Positions 53,850 through 63,299 of a stretch of 64,000 bases of DNA are shown in pieces (position 1 is the first letter of the stretch; each line of letters begins with the position of its first letter). This stretch comes from JAWKZG01 sp041396125 (lineage in GTDB: Bacteria > Pseudomonadota > Gammaproteobacteria > Competibacterales > Competibacteraceae): contig JAWKZG010000003.1 in NCBI GenBank assembly GCA_041396125.1, forward strand, positions 248,001 to 312,000. Reading direction: 5' to 3'. The position numbers and the translations under genes are program-made. The notes beneath the pieces were generated by a model. That model worked only from the letters and a program-made list of their open reading frames with translations, had not been told where the DNA came from and searched no databases.

Positions 53850-54656
53850 TTACTGCACCGGACTGGCAGGCTCTTCGTCATCCTGGATTATGAATTTATT
53901 AATCACTGCGGCTATCAGCGCGGTAAATCCGGCAGCTATCGCCGCCAGGCCGCCAGTGGAGAATCCCCCAAAAAACGAACCACCTGTAGCGCCACCGGTA
54001 CCGCCCGCAGTCGGGGCAGGTGACGTCGGAGCACCCAGCTGTGCATATAACGGTATTTTGGAATCTTTAGCCGGACCGGAGTAAATGAGCTCTCCACCCA
54101 GGATTTCCATGAGATCGGTGTTGTCAGACTTGCTGAAAGCTGCTGGCGCGCTGTTTTCATGCCCGTAGAGCATGACTTCATTGCCCAGTGTAGCAACCGC
54201 GCCCTGCACCAGCGCACCGCTTTGCCCGCCTGGGGATAAATCGCCCTGTACGGTGGTAATACGAATATCGGCAGAATCCTGCAGCGAATAAGCCAGCTGG
54301 CCCTCATTGATTTCGATCTGATAGCGGTCACCGACCCGGTCAACCATGATCTCGCTGTTAGGCGCGATAGCTAAAGTGCCGACTGAATCCATAATTAATT
54401 GCGCTGTTGCAGGGTCTTGAGCAGCGTTCTGTTTATCAGGCGTGTTTGCGGTACGGATAATATCACCTGCAAACAATAAATACGGGTGCCCTCTATCGAC
54501 ATTGAACGTCAGGCCGGCACTCGTGACCTGCACCATACCATTGCCAATAAGTTGTCCTACAATAGCCGGTGTTTCAGCCACTGCAGCAGGGATGGCCAGC
54601 GCGCATACCATACCGGCTAGCGCACGTAATATTCTGGACTTGAACAGAGCGTTCAT
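53850..54656 (-). CDS. Exported FecR-like protein with a C-terminal membrane segment
   Basis: This 268-residue protein has a signal peptide of about 27 residues (ALAIPAAVA|ETP). The middle part ('GMVQVTSAGLTFNVDRGHPYLLFAGDIIRTA', 'MDSVGTLAIAPNSEIMVDR', 'YQIEINEGQLAYSLQD') resembles the beta-rich FecR domain, in which a product of low-complexity loops sits in a beta-helix. From about residue 205 a Gly/Ala/Pro-rich linker leads to a membrane segment ('TGGLAAIAAGFTALIAAVINKFII') and an acidic end (QDDEEP). It is not a PEP-CTERM or LPXTG signal. It stands first in a minus-strand polysaccharide gene run, with an intrinsic terminator after it. The function is unknown. Confidence 0.6.
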   Translation of the reverse strand: MNALFKSRILRALAGMVCALAIPAAVAETPAIVGQLIGNGMVQVTSAGLTFNVDRGHPYLLFAGDIIRTANTPDKQNAAQDPATAQLIMDSVGTLAIAPNSEIMVDRVGDRYQIEINEGQLAYSLQDSADIRITTVQGDLSPGGQSGALVQGAVATLGNEVMLYGHENSAPAAFSKSDNTDLMEILGGELIYSGPAKDSKIPLYAQLGAPTSPAPTAGGTGGATGGSFFGGFSTGGLAAIAAGFTALIAAVINKFIIQDDEEPASPVQ

Positions 54657-54699
54657 CCGCTGATCCTCATTTTGTTACGACGTTGACAATGTTGGCTTT

Positions 54700-54728
54700 A
54701 AAGTACCTTAAGCGGGTTCTCTATTCAA
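54700..54728 (-). promoter_or_regulatory. Promoter candidate of the FecR-like gene
   Basis: On the minus strand TTGAAT (54728-54723) and TACTTT (54705-54700) are 17 bases apart. The ATG at 54656 follows a GAGGA site. The remaining part of 54657-54919 is AT-rich and shows no gene. Confidence 0.35.
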
Positions 54729-54919
54729 GCATCAGAAATGCTGAAAAACCAGACTGCATAGTAAACATGAATACATCCTGACACGGTAAATTCTTGCAAA
54801 AAAACGACCGCTCTTATACAAAACATTTTACAGGCATCATCTGCTACATTTTGCGTGTGATACCCTTGAAAATTCACACTATGATATTCTGTTTATTATG
54901 AGTAAAAATTATAACATTT

Positions 54920-55708
54920 ATGATTGATGCACATTGCCATCTGCTCCCCGCTATTGATGATGGTGCTAAAGATCTGAACATGGCCCTGGCCATGGCACGA
55001 CTCGCGGCCCAGGCCGGTACAACAATCCTGTTCTGCACGCCGCACCATCTGAATGGCGTGTTTAATAACCCCCGCACCGCAGTCCTCACACATTTGCAAC
55101 AGCTCCAGCAACAGCTGGCAGATTCCGGCATCGAAATATTGCTGGCAGCGGGGGCGGAATTACATCTGACCCCGGAATTGCCCGGGCAAGTTCTGGATGG
55201 TTACGCCCTCACCTATGCCGACCGTGGTCAGGCCGTGCTGGTGGAACTGCCGAAACGCTCCATCCCCTTAGGCACCGAAGCTATTCTGGAACAACTGCTG
55301 TATCGCGATGTAACCCCGGTCATTGCCCACCCCGAGCGTAACAGCGAACTCATCCGTAACCCGCAACGACTTGCCGAGTGGGTCGATTGGGGATGTAAAT
55401 TACAATTGACGGCGCAGAGCTGTGCGGGCGATTTCGGCTCCCCGATTCAACAGGCCAGCCGCGACTGGTGTCTGCACGGCTGGGTGCATCTTGTTGCTTC
55501 CGATGGCCATCGTCTGCAAGGTCGCAGCCCGGATATGCGCAAGGGTTACACACAGCTGCAGCACTGGCTGGGACAGGAGGCCGCCGACGTGCTGACAGAA
55601 CAGAATCCACGCTGCCTGCTCGAAGGCCGGCCGCTGCAATCAATCCCGACGTCTATTCCGGCTCAGCAGCAGACCCGCACTCACTGGCTGCGACGCTGGT
55701 TGCGCTAG
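54920..55708 (+). CDS. CpsB/YwqE-type tyrosine phosphatase (PHP domain)
   Basis: This Mn-dependent PHP-family phosphatase dephosphorylates BY-kinases such as Wzc. The N-terminal metal motif is 'IDAHCHLLPAIDDGA' (His5, His7), followed by 'TPHHLNGVF', 'ELPKRSIPLGTE', 'PVIAHPERNSEL' and 'HLVASDGHRLQGR', which carry the remaining metal ligands. Its 262 residues fit the family. It is on the plus strand, divergent from the FecR-like gene and convergent with the polymerase gene, which overlaps its 3' end. It is the only plus-strand gene in the polysaccharide locus and can be controlled separately from the kinase. Confidence 0.88.
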   Translation: MIDAHCHLLPAIDDGAKDLNMALAMARLAAQAGTTILFCTPHHLNGVFNNPRTAVLTHLQQLQQQLADSGIEILLAAGAELHLTPELPGQVLDGYALTYADRGQAVLVELPKRSIPLGTEAILEQLLYRDVTPVIAHPERNSELIRNPQRLAEWVDWGCKLQLTAQSCAGDFGSPIQQASRDWCLHGWVHLVASDGHRLQGRSPDMRKGYTQLQHWLGQEAADVLTEQNPRCLLEGRPLQSIPTSIPAQQQTRTHWLRRWLR

Positions 55709-57083
55709 CGGCGGCTGTACACCGTCGCCCGCGCGAATCCAGATGGCGGTTACACAGCACGCCCAGACACACCCAAAACGCAAACGCAGTACCGGGAATC
55801 TGCAGATTGAAATCGCCAATACTGTGCAATGCAATAGCCGCGATACCACCACAAGCCCCAGCACGCAGTCCGCCATAACGTGAAGGTTTAATCCGCCGCC
55901 ACCAGAGCAGCAGCAGCAGCCCGATGAACAGCGTACCCAGCACGCCGAATTCCAGCACAAACTGCAGCCAGTCATTGTGCAGATAGACATAGGATGCTCG
56001 CAGCTCAGCGGTCTGCACCAGTTTGAACACATCTTCGAAGGCACCTGCACCGGCACCCAGCAGCCAGGTTTTGACGGGCAGATCGAATACATTTGTCCAG
56101 ACCTCCAGGCGGGAAGCATCATCCAGAATATCCGCATAACGACTCAACAGCGGCCCCAGCCCGAACCAGATCGCACCCAGCAAAGCCAGCACACCTGCTG
56201 TCCACAGCCAAAAGCGCTCAATAAACCCCATCTGGCCACGCTGTTGCTCATAACGTGCGATCAGCACAAACACCAGCAGTCCAAACAAACCGCCGAAGCT
56301 GCCCAGACGGGACTGCGTATTGAATAAAGCCAGCACGACTGTCACGCAAAAACATACCAGCCAGAAATACCGCACTTCGCGCGCACGCAACTGGCCGGAC
56401 GCACTCACCCCGTACAGCAGAAAAGCCATACCCAGCGGCCAGCCAGCGTGTTCGAGCAAACCTGCGAGATTGCGGTTGAAATAGGTGCCGTCAGGAAATG
56501 ATTATCCTGTGCCGACCAGAGTCCCAATAATGCTGCTATGGCGGCCAAGATGAGCAATCAGGCCATAAAGCGATTCGAACGCGACAATCGACACCAAAGC
56601 CAGCACCACCCAGCGCAGTAGTCGACGCGGCAGGCAGGCCACGAGATAGGCCGCTGCCCAATAGCCAGTAAACATCGCCCAGTAACCCAACGTAGCCGGA
56701 AGATTGGGAGAGAGCCGGTGCAGAAATGGCAATCCCGGTTCGCGCAGCAGGTCAGCGGGGTAGGCACCCAGATAATGCAGCCAACCGACCGGCAACGGCA
56801 GCACTTGCACAGCAATCATTGCGCTCACGCCCAGCCAGGGCCATAACCAGGCGCGCTGCCAGGCATCCCAACCGGCCCGGCCCGCTCGACCCACCGGCAG
56901 CATATTGATTAATACTGCCAGCACCAGCAGCACCGTTGCCAGCGCCCGCGCACCAGCCGATACGCCGCCATTCGCCAGCGGCAAAAAAAGCAGGGTCAGC
57001 ACGATCAGGATGGTCTGCAACCAGGCCGATAGATTTGCTTGCGGCAACGCGTCAGTCCGGTCAGCAGATATCGACAGATTCAT
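55653..57083 (-). CDS. O-antigen ligase/polymerase (Wzy_C family), frame break near the middle
   Basis: This membrane enzyme would polymerise or transfer oligosaccharide units. About 10 to 12 membrane segments are seen. The first half (57083 to about 56502) ends with 'VSIVAFESLYGLIAHLGRHSS'. After a break near 56480-56500 the second frame continues as 'TYFNRNLAGLLEHAGWPLGMAFLLYG' and contains the Wzy_C core 'NTQSRLGSFGGLFGLLVFVLIARY' and 'WLLGAGAGAFEDVFKLVQTAELRASYVYLHNDWLQFVLEFG'. The HNDWLQ motif is typical. About 475 residues in all. The last 55 bases overlap the convergent phosphatase gene. Confidence 0.8.
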
Positions 57084-57134
57084 CTAGGCATAACTCGAAC
57101 AAGTTTGCGACATTTTGCTGCGCTCTAAACTTTT

Positions 57135-57174
57135 CTGGATTCCCGCCTGCGCGGGAATGACGGACTAAGCATAG
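57135..57174. repeat. Distant copy of the GGATTCCCGC palindromic repeat
   Basis: CTGGATTCCCGCCTGCGCGG at 57135-57154 and the following GAATGACGGACTAAGCATAG match copy 2 at 12286-12325 with few changes. It lies between the Wzy-like gene and the DUF218 gene. Confidence 0.8.
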
Positions 57175-57216
57175 AGGTGATAGCTGTGAACGATGCAAGA
57201 TTATGCAATTTTTGTA

Positions 57217-57987
57217 TCAGGCCCAGCCCCGCCAGCGGTATACCCATAAACCCAAATATTCCTTAATCGCCAGACTGCTATCCAGCAACGCCTGTGCATC
57301 GGGTAACCAGCGCAGTAAATGCTGTTGTTCGGGGACCGCCCGAAAATCGGTCGGGGCCGGGATGACCTCGATGCCGACAGCCTGAAACGTGGCCGAGGCT
57401 CGTGACATGTGTAAAGCTGAGGTCACCAGTAATACCTGTTTAAGACCCAACCCGGCTAATAATTCCGCGCTATGGCGGGCATTTTCTCGGGTGCTGCGGC
57501 TGTTACGCTCCAGTATGATTGCATCAGGCGTGACACCCAGCTCGATCAGCAGGTCCCGAATTGCGTCGGCTTCGGGCTGACGCTCACCCAGCCAGGGCAG
57601 ATTCCCACCCGAAACCAGTACACGCGGTGCTTTACCCACCCGGTAAATACGCGCGGCATGCCAGACACGGTCGGCCGCCGAATGCAGATCGGGATAAGCA
57701 AAGCGCGGTGGCAGGGCAGATCGCATACCGCCACCGAGCACCACAATCGCGTCTGCAGACGGCAAAGCTGTCACGACCTGGTCGCGGAACTGCCCTTCCA
57801 GCGACAGCTGTAAGGCATGGGATACCACAGGGGTGGCCCAAAACCATAGCCATGCCAGGGCAAAGCCCAATACCGGCAGCCCCAGGCGCTTTTGCCGCCC
57901 TAATAAAATGAGAGCCACCAGCACCAACAATAATGACAGATTGAGCGGATAGGCCAGCTGCGCCAGTATTTTATCCAGATATAACAA
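57217..57987 (-). CDS. YdcF/ElyC-like DUF218 membrane protein
   Basis: This 256-residue protein has two N-terminal membrane segments and a DUF218 domain. The domain shows 'ADAIVVLGGGMRSALP' near residue 80, 'VLVSGGNLPWLGERQPEADAIRDLLIELGV', 'ERNSRSTRENARHSAELL' and 'VLLVTSALHMSRASATF'. ElyC in E. coli affects envelope polysaccharide precursors, and its homologues often lie in EPS loci. The reaction is not established for most members. It sits just downstream of fcl and upstream of the Wzy-like gene. Confidence 0.8.
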   Translation of the reverse strand: MLYLDKILAQLAYPLNLSLLLVLVALILLGRQKRLGLPVLGFALAWLWFWATPVVSHALQLSLEGQFRDQVVTALPSADAIVVLGGGMRSALPPRFAYPDLHSAADRVWHAARIYRVGKAPRVLVSGGNLPWLGERQPEADAIRDLLIELGVTPDAIILERNSRSTRENARHSAELLAGLGLKQVLLVTSALHMSRASATFQAVGIEVIPAPTDFRAVPEQQHLLRWLPDAQALLDSSLAIKEYLGLWVYRWRGWA

Positions 57988-58006
57988 AAAACTGCCCTAT
58001 GGCTGC

Positions 58007-58951
58007 TCAGGCGCGCAGCTCGCTGTGGTGCGCCAGAAACCAGCGATAGGTATCGGCAATGCCCTCACGCAAGTCAATTTTTGGCGTCCAGCCCAGATTT
58101 TTCAAACGACTAACATCCAGCAGTTTGCGCGGTGTACCGTCGGGTTTGGAGCTGTCGAATTCGATGTGTCCTGAATAGCCCACCGTATCACGCACCAACC
58201 CGGCCAGTTCCGTGATGCTGAGGTCCGCGCCTACACCAACATTAATAATGCGTTCGTCGTCGTATTCCCGCAGCAGAAACAGGGCAGCATCGGCCAGGTC
58301 GTCCACGTGCAGGAACTCGCGCCGCGGGGTGCCGGTGCCCCAAAGTATCACGGTGTCATCGCCGTGCTCTTTAGCACGATGGAATTTATGAATCAGCGCG
58401 GGCAGAACATGCGCATTGTCCAAATGGAAATTATCGCCGGGACCGTACGAGATTGGTCGGCATCAGGCTGATGGCATTAAAGCCATACTGACGCCGGTAA
58501 GCCTGGCACATTTTCAGGCCAGCAATTCTGGCAATTGCATACCATTCGTTGGTCGGCTCCAGCGGACTGGTCAGCAGACAGTCTTCCGGCATGGGCTGGG
58601 GCGCATTTTTAGGATAAATGCAGGACGAGCCCAGAAACAGTAAATTTGCGGCAGCCATTGCGGTAGGCAGCGTCGATGACATGCGTCTGCATCAGCAGAT
58701 TGTCACGAATGAAATCGGCCGGATAGGTGCTGTTGGCATGAATACCGCCAACTTTCGCCGCCGCCAGAATGACATACTCGGGTCGTTCGGCCGCGAAAAG
58801 GCGTTAACTGCCTGCTGGTCGGTCAGATCTGCAGCTCAGCATGCGTGCGAGTCAGCAGCTGCTCATAACCATCGGCCTGCAAACGCCGCAGGAGCGCGCC
58901 GCCCACCAGACCGCGATGACCGGCCAGATAAATACGTGCAGAATTATTCAT
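58007..58951 (-). CDS. fcl: GDP-L-fucose synthase, several frame breaks
   Basis: Fcl epimerises and reduces GDP-4-keto-6-deoxymannose to GDP-L-fucose. The start 'MNNSARIYLAGHRGLVGGALLRRL' (NAD(P) loop GHRGLVG) overlaps the gmd stop by 8 bases. Further pieces are 'LLFLGSSCIYPKNAPQPMPED' (about 58640 to 58580), 'EPTNEWYAIARIAGLKMCQAYRRQYGF' and, from 58423, 'DNAHVLPALIHKFHRAKEHG' to 'LREGIADTYRWFL'. Breaks are near 58825, 58685 and 58437. The Y-x-x-x-K motif reads Y-A-I-A-R: the catalytic lysine appears as arginine (AGA for AAA). About 315 residues, normal for the family. Confidence 0.85.
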
Positions 58952-60037
58952 GATAGCGAAATGCCCGATAGCCTTCCCGTTCAATGAGGTCATCCCGTTG
59001 CGCCAGGGATAGATCCTCGCGTGCCATTTCCTGCACCAGCTCGATGAACGGAGTGGTTGGTGTCCAGCCCAGTTTTTCGCGCGCTTTGGCCGGATCACCC
59101 AGCAGAGACTCGACCTCGGTTGGCCGGAAATAGCGCGGATCGACCGCCACGCGCACCTGCCCGCTGTCCACATCAATACCCTGTTCGTCGACGCCCTCGC
59201 CTCGCCACTCGATGTTCAGCCCCAACTCGGTCGCTGCCAGTTCGACAAATTCCCGCACCGAGTGCTGTTCGCCGGTCGCGATGACGAAATCATCCGGCTC
59301 GGACTGCTGCAGCATCAACCACTGCATCTCGACATAATCACGGGCATGCCCCCAGTCGCGAAGCGCATCCAGATTGCCCAGATAAAGACAGTCCTGCAGG
59401 CCCAGTTTGATACGCGCCAGCGCACGGGTGATTTTTACGGGTGACGAAGGTCTCGCCGCGAATAGGTGATTCGTGGTTAAACAATATGCCGTTGCAGGCA
59501 GCTACATGCCGTAGGCTTCCGGTAATTGACCGTAATCCAGTAGGCGTACAGTTTGGCGACGGCATAAGGCGAGCGTGGGTAAAACGGGGTGGTCTCTTTC
59601 TGCGGTGTTTCCTGCACTAGGCCGTAGAGTTCGGAGGTCGAAGCCTGGTAAAACCGCGCTTTGTGCTCCAGTCCCAGAATGCGGATGGCTTCCAGCAAGC
59701 GTAGCGTACCCAGCGCATCGGTGTTAGCCGTGTATTCGGGGGTCTCGAACGATACCCCAACGTGGCTTTGCGCGGCGAGATTGTAAATTTCGTCCGGCTG
59801 CACTTGCTGAATAATACGGATCAGATTGGCCGCATCGGTCAGATCGCCATAGTGCAGGGTCAGGCGCCGATCCAGTTCGTGCGGATCCTGGTATAAATGA
59901 TCGATACGGTCGGTATTGAACAACGAGGCACGACGCTTGATACCGTGGACCTGGTAACCCTTGCGTAACAGAAAGTCCGCCAGATAAGCGCCATCCTGAC
60001 CGGTAATACCGGTGATCAGAGCCGTTTTCTGTGTCAT
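58944..60037 (-). CDS. gmd: GDP-mannose 4,6-dehydratase, several frame breaks
   Basis: Gmd makes GDP-4-keto-6-deoxymannose, the precursor of GDP-L-fucose and related sugars. 'ALITGITGQDGAYLADFLL' at residues 5-23 is the NADP-binding loop. 'YNLAAQSHVGVSFETPEYTAN', 'FYQASTSELYG' and 'YPRSPYAVAKLYAYWITVNYR' follow, with the catalytic Thr, Glu and Tyr-x-x-x-Lys. The frame changes near 59515 ('ACNGILFNHESPIRGETFVTRK' follows), 59440 and 59330, and then reads cleanly to 'REDLSLAQRDDLIEREGYRAF'. Joined, it has about 365 residues. It overlaps fcl. Confidence 0.88.
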
Positions 60038-60128
60038 ATGTCAAAGTTTTCCTGAATGCCGCCTAAAGCCTGAATAATCTCGGATCATGCTGTACATCAT
60101 TTAACGCAGTCTGTCGGGAGCGCAAATA

Positions 60129-61383
60129 TTAGCGGGGCGGATTGGCAGGCAGACCACCTGCCACCTCGTCCAGCAACGCTGCCCAGTGGCCACAGGCGAT
60201 ACGCCGGGCGAAGCGCTGGTTGAACAAGTCCCGTGCATTACGGCCTAATAGCTGGCACTGAGAGGGGTTGTTCCGCAAAGCCAGAATGTGCGTTGTCAGT
60301 TCTGCGTCCGCGCCCACCGGCACACTATAACCGCATTGCCCCGCCCGTAGCAGTCGGGCAATCTCGCCAGCCGTATCACCAATGAACAATGTAGTGCGAC
60401 CGGCGGCAGCGATACCATAAAATTTACTCGGCACGATCAATCCCTTCCAGTTCAGGCCGCAATGAAATCACATGCACATCCGCCACACCCAGACTTTCCC
60501 GCAACCGTTCGCGAGGCTGATACGCACGAAACTGGACATTGGTAATACCTCGCCGCTGAGCCTCGGCCTGCAAATGTTCACGCTGATGGCCACCACCGAT
60601 AAACAGAAACACGATTGGCGGAGCCAGCGGATTTTGCTCGATGCTTAAACTCGCCATCGCATTCAGCAGGGTTTCAAATTCGTGCGCCCGGCCCATATTG
60701 CCCGAATAGCCGATGACAAACCGGCCTTCCAGACCCCACTCACGACGCAAGGGATTAGTAGCGGCGGCGACCGGCTGAATAGCGTCGCCGTCGGCCCAGT
60801 TATGGATCACGCACAACTGGCGCTCGGGAATGCCTTCCGCCCGCAAACGCTGCGCCATACGCTCACCGATAACAACGTTTATGGCAGCAGTGTGTAACGA
60901 AGCATTACGGCGGCGCTGCAAAAACTGCCCCACCCGCCCGGCCATACCCCGCACATTCAACGCAACGGCAACTTCGGGAAATAAATCCTGCAGCCAATTG
61001 ACCAAACGTGCGCCACGACGACGCGCCACCCAGGCCCCCAGCATCGAAGCCAGCGGCGGATCGGTTTTGCTAACCAGCAGATCGTCGCGCCGGCTCAAAC
61101 GCCAGGCACGCCAGCCCGCACTCAGATAAAACGACAGATAATCAAAAGTCCGTCCAAGCAGTCCGGCCCGACCAAAGCGACTGGTCCAGACCCGGTGCAC
61201 CTGAACCTGCCCGACCACGTCAACCGCAGCCAACCGTGCCGCGGGATCGTCATAGCGCTGACGGCTGGTAATAATGTGCACCTCCCGCCCCTGTCCTGCC
61301 AGAAAAAAAGCCAGATCGGTAAGAATCTGGCTGGTAGCAGAGTGATCAGGATAGAAGTAGCGATTAATAAAGATTATTTTCAC
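60129..61383 (-). CDS. Glycosyltransferase family 4 (WbuB-like), one frame break
   Basis: This GT-B transferase would act in building the polysaccharide repeat. GTG 61383 gives the family start 'KIIFINRYFYPDHSATSQILTDLAFFLAGQG'. Further signatures are 'WLQDLFPEVAVALNVRG', 'FVIGYSGNMGRAHEFETLLNAM' and 'DVHVISLRPELEG'. The frame breaks near 60436, where one extra A separates 'RPELEG' from 'LIVPSKFYGIAAAGRTTLFIGD'; the latter carries the nucleotide-sugar site E-x7-E equivalent and the C-terminal domain. About 415 residues. The sugar donor is unknown. Confidence 0.82.
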
Positions 61384-61458
61384 TATCTCTGAATATCTGG
61401 CACAAAAATGTGGTATTAGATCGCCGCACAATGCAGCTGCTTTTTCTTAATTTGGATA

Positions 61459-62082
61459 TTAGGGTTTCACCCAAAAAGCCGTATCAGTTACACCACTAGT
61501 TGTCCACACACATCGCCAGTCCTTTATTTGTTCACCGACCTGAGCCCAGACTTCCGAGGCATACCCATCCGCTAGATCTCGTGAATTTGGAGAGAATGTT
61601 TTACGCTCTCGGGGGATATACCAATTCGCGTTATCGATGATAAGTAGCCCGCCTGCTTTAAGTTTATCCAGGCTCGCTAAAGCGCAATGATCCCTGGCCA
61701 CACCATCGATCAAACAGAAATCCAGACTTGCAGGTGCGATTTGCTTAGCGACGTTGACATATTCGCTAGTCGGCGAATTCGTCGAACCATCTTCACGTAA
61801 GAAATAGTCGCCCTGATAACCTTGGAGCTGTTTTTGCACTAAGGAATACCACTCAGGATTATGCTCAACACTTGTCAAATGTTTGACATGCGCAGCAAAC
61901 CAACTAGTGCTTCGACCTGACCCAAATTCCAGGCCGACATCAGCAGGACATAACCAGGAATCTAAAATTTTAATCATGTCCGGGGTTAGCCAAGGTTGCC
62001 CAGGGTTAGCCCGCTCGTAAACTATCAGCGCCGTGCGATTCCAGATATAACGTGGCGTCAAATGACGAAATGGCCGCATCAA
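61459..62082 (-). CDS. Class I SAM-dependent methyltransferase-like protein
   Basis: This 207-residue protein has a SAM-binding loop ('GLEFGSGRSTSWFAAHV', near residues 50-66), an acidic motif II ('TSVEHNPEWY') and a post-motif 'LDFCLIDGVARDHCALASLDKLKAGGLLIIDN'. This is the Rossmann pattern of small methyltransferases found in LPS and EPS loci. The substrate is not known, though a sugar is likely from the context. It is 56 bases from the glycosyltransferase 2 gene upstream, in the same direction. Codon use and GC content here look lower than in the neighbouring housekeeping genes, which fits a gene acquired with the locus. Confidence 0.7.
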   Translation of the reverse strand: MMRPFRHLTPRYIWNRTALIVYERANPGQPWLTPDMIKILDSWLCPADVGLEFGSGRSTSWFAAHVKHLTSVEHNPEWYSLVQKQLQGYQGDYFLREDGSTNSPTSEYVNVAKQIAPASLDFCLIDGVARDHCALASLDKLKAGGLLIIDNANWYIPRERKTFSPNSRDLADGYASEVWAQVGEQIKDWRCVWTTSGVTDTAFWVKP

Positions 62083-62137
62083 TCAAGCTCCTAATTTTAA
62101 ATAGTACATCAAACCCGAATTCCTAGTACTTACTTGA

Positions 62138-62998
62138 TCACCTCTTAGGTGTAGTCCGTTCCTCACCGTATTCTGCGTAAAGCTCTTCAGCCTGCTCAAG
62201 TTCATGAAGATTTAAGCTGATCATATATTCATAAATCGCCAACATTAGTGAATAACGAAAGCCAGCGCGGCCATCCAGAAACCCACATTTCAGTACATAT
62301 ACATAAATGAAGCGTATTAATGGTCGTAATGGCATTTTCATCGCTAATCGCTTTATAGCACGACGTCTTTCGACAATATCTTGCTGCCATAATATAGTTC
62401 TTAAATTTACACTCTTATCGTCATAATAGGCCGTTTTCGCTTCATCACGAGCATATCGAGCATGGCGTATGAACCAGTCCGATACACCTTTGGAAAAATT
62501 ATGGTGTATCAAATCGGCATCAAGTGTACCAACGCGCTCTAGAGTCAAGTTCTCACGCTGACCATGCCCAACCTGGTGAAACCGTAAAAGATCTCGGTGC
62601 CCAAAACGAACCTGATAGCATGGGTACATTCCTGCATGCTTCAACCAACGTCCCATAAACAGAATGCGAGCGGGTATCCGATAGCCATCCAAAGGATTGG
62701 CTGACCCGATTACAGAGTGCATCGCTTCAAGCAACTCAAGGGTCACTTCCTCATCGGCGTCTAAATGCAATACCCATTCATATCGCAGATTACCTTGATC
62801 ATGAGCATAATTGCGCTGGCCTGCAAAATTATCAAATGGACGCTGTAATACTCGGGCACCTGCGCTACGGGCGATATCTCTCGTACCATCTGTGCTTCCG
62901 GAATCGACTACTAAAACATCATCACACCAGTCGATACTGGCCAGGCATCGTGGCAAATTAGCAGCCTCATTGTAAGTAAGAATAACGACTGATATCAC
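62138..62998 (-). CDS. Glycosyltransferase family 2 (WaaE/KdtX-like)
   Basis: This GT-A transferase opens with 'ISVVILTYNEAANLPRCLASI' and has 'DDVLVVDSGSTDGTRDIA', the metal-binding 'WVLHLDADEEV' (DAD) and the C-terminal 'FLDGRAGFRYSLMLAIYEYMISLNLHE' seen in the WaaE group of LPS glucosyltransferases. I choose GTG 62998, which overlaps the TGA of the upstream reading frame (GTGA) and gives 286 residues. An in-frame ATG at 63049 would add 17 residues unlike the family. It is an inner-membrane-associated enzyme adding a sugar to an LPS or EPS unit. Confidence 0.82.
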   Translation of the reverse strand: MISVVILTYNEAANLPRCLASIDWCDDVLVVDSGSTDGTRDIARSAGARVLQRPFDNFAGQRNYAHDQGNLRYEWVLHLDADEEVTLELLEAMHSVIGSANPLDGYRIPARILFMGRWLKHAGMYPCYQVRFGHRDLLRFHQVGHGQRENLTLERVGTLDADLIHHNFSKGVSDWFIRHARYARDEAKTAYYDDKSVNLRTILWQQDIVERRRAIKRLAMKMPLRPLIRFIYVYVLKCGFLDGRAGFRYSLMLAIYEYMISLNLHELEQAEELYAEYGEERTTPKR

Positions 62999-63288
62999 GT
63001 CCGGGCACCATGAGACACTGCAATTTTTAGCTGCGTCAACGACATACAATCATAGCCATATTGTGACTGCATGACAGGAAAATAGTGGTGCCAGTAGGAA
63101 ACGTTTGTAATAGCACTCTTTGGCCAAATCTCCCTAAAATCTTTCTAACTACAATCATTGAGCCGTTTTTCCCCTGCAGGCAAAGCAAGCTTATCCAGTA
63201 ACTGCAGAACTGTTGGTAGCAAAACATTGTGAGGTTGATTCAGGCTAGGCTGGGTATAGCGATAACCTGTGATATTGGTGCTATTCAT
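62995..63288 (-). pseudogene. Remnants of one or two small genes, including a methyltransferase-like N-terminus
   Basis: An ATG at 63288 opens 'NSTNITGYRYTQPSLNQPHN' and 'VLLPTVLQLLDKL', which looks like the start of a class I methyltransferase up to its glycine loop, but a stop follows 47 residues in (63145-63147). From about 63135 another frame reads 'DFREIWPKSAITNVSYWHHY' and 'FPVMQSQYGYDCMSLTQLKIAV', ending at 62995. Too little lies between for a normal methyltransferase, so the stretch is either a deletion remnant, two truncated genes, or a misassembled collapse. I do not recognise the second piece. Confidence 0.4.
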
Positions 63289-63299
63289 ACCTGTTCCCC

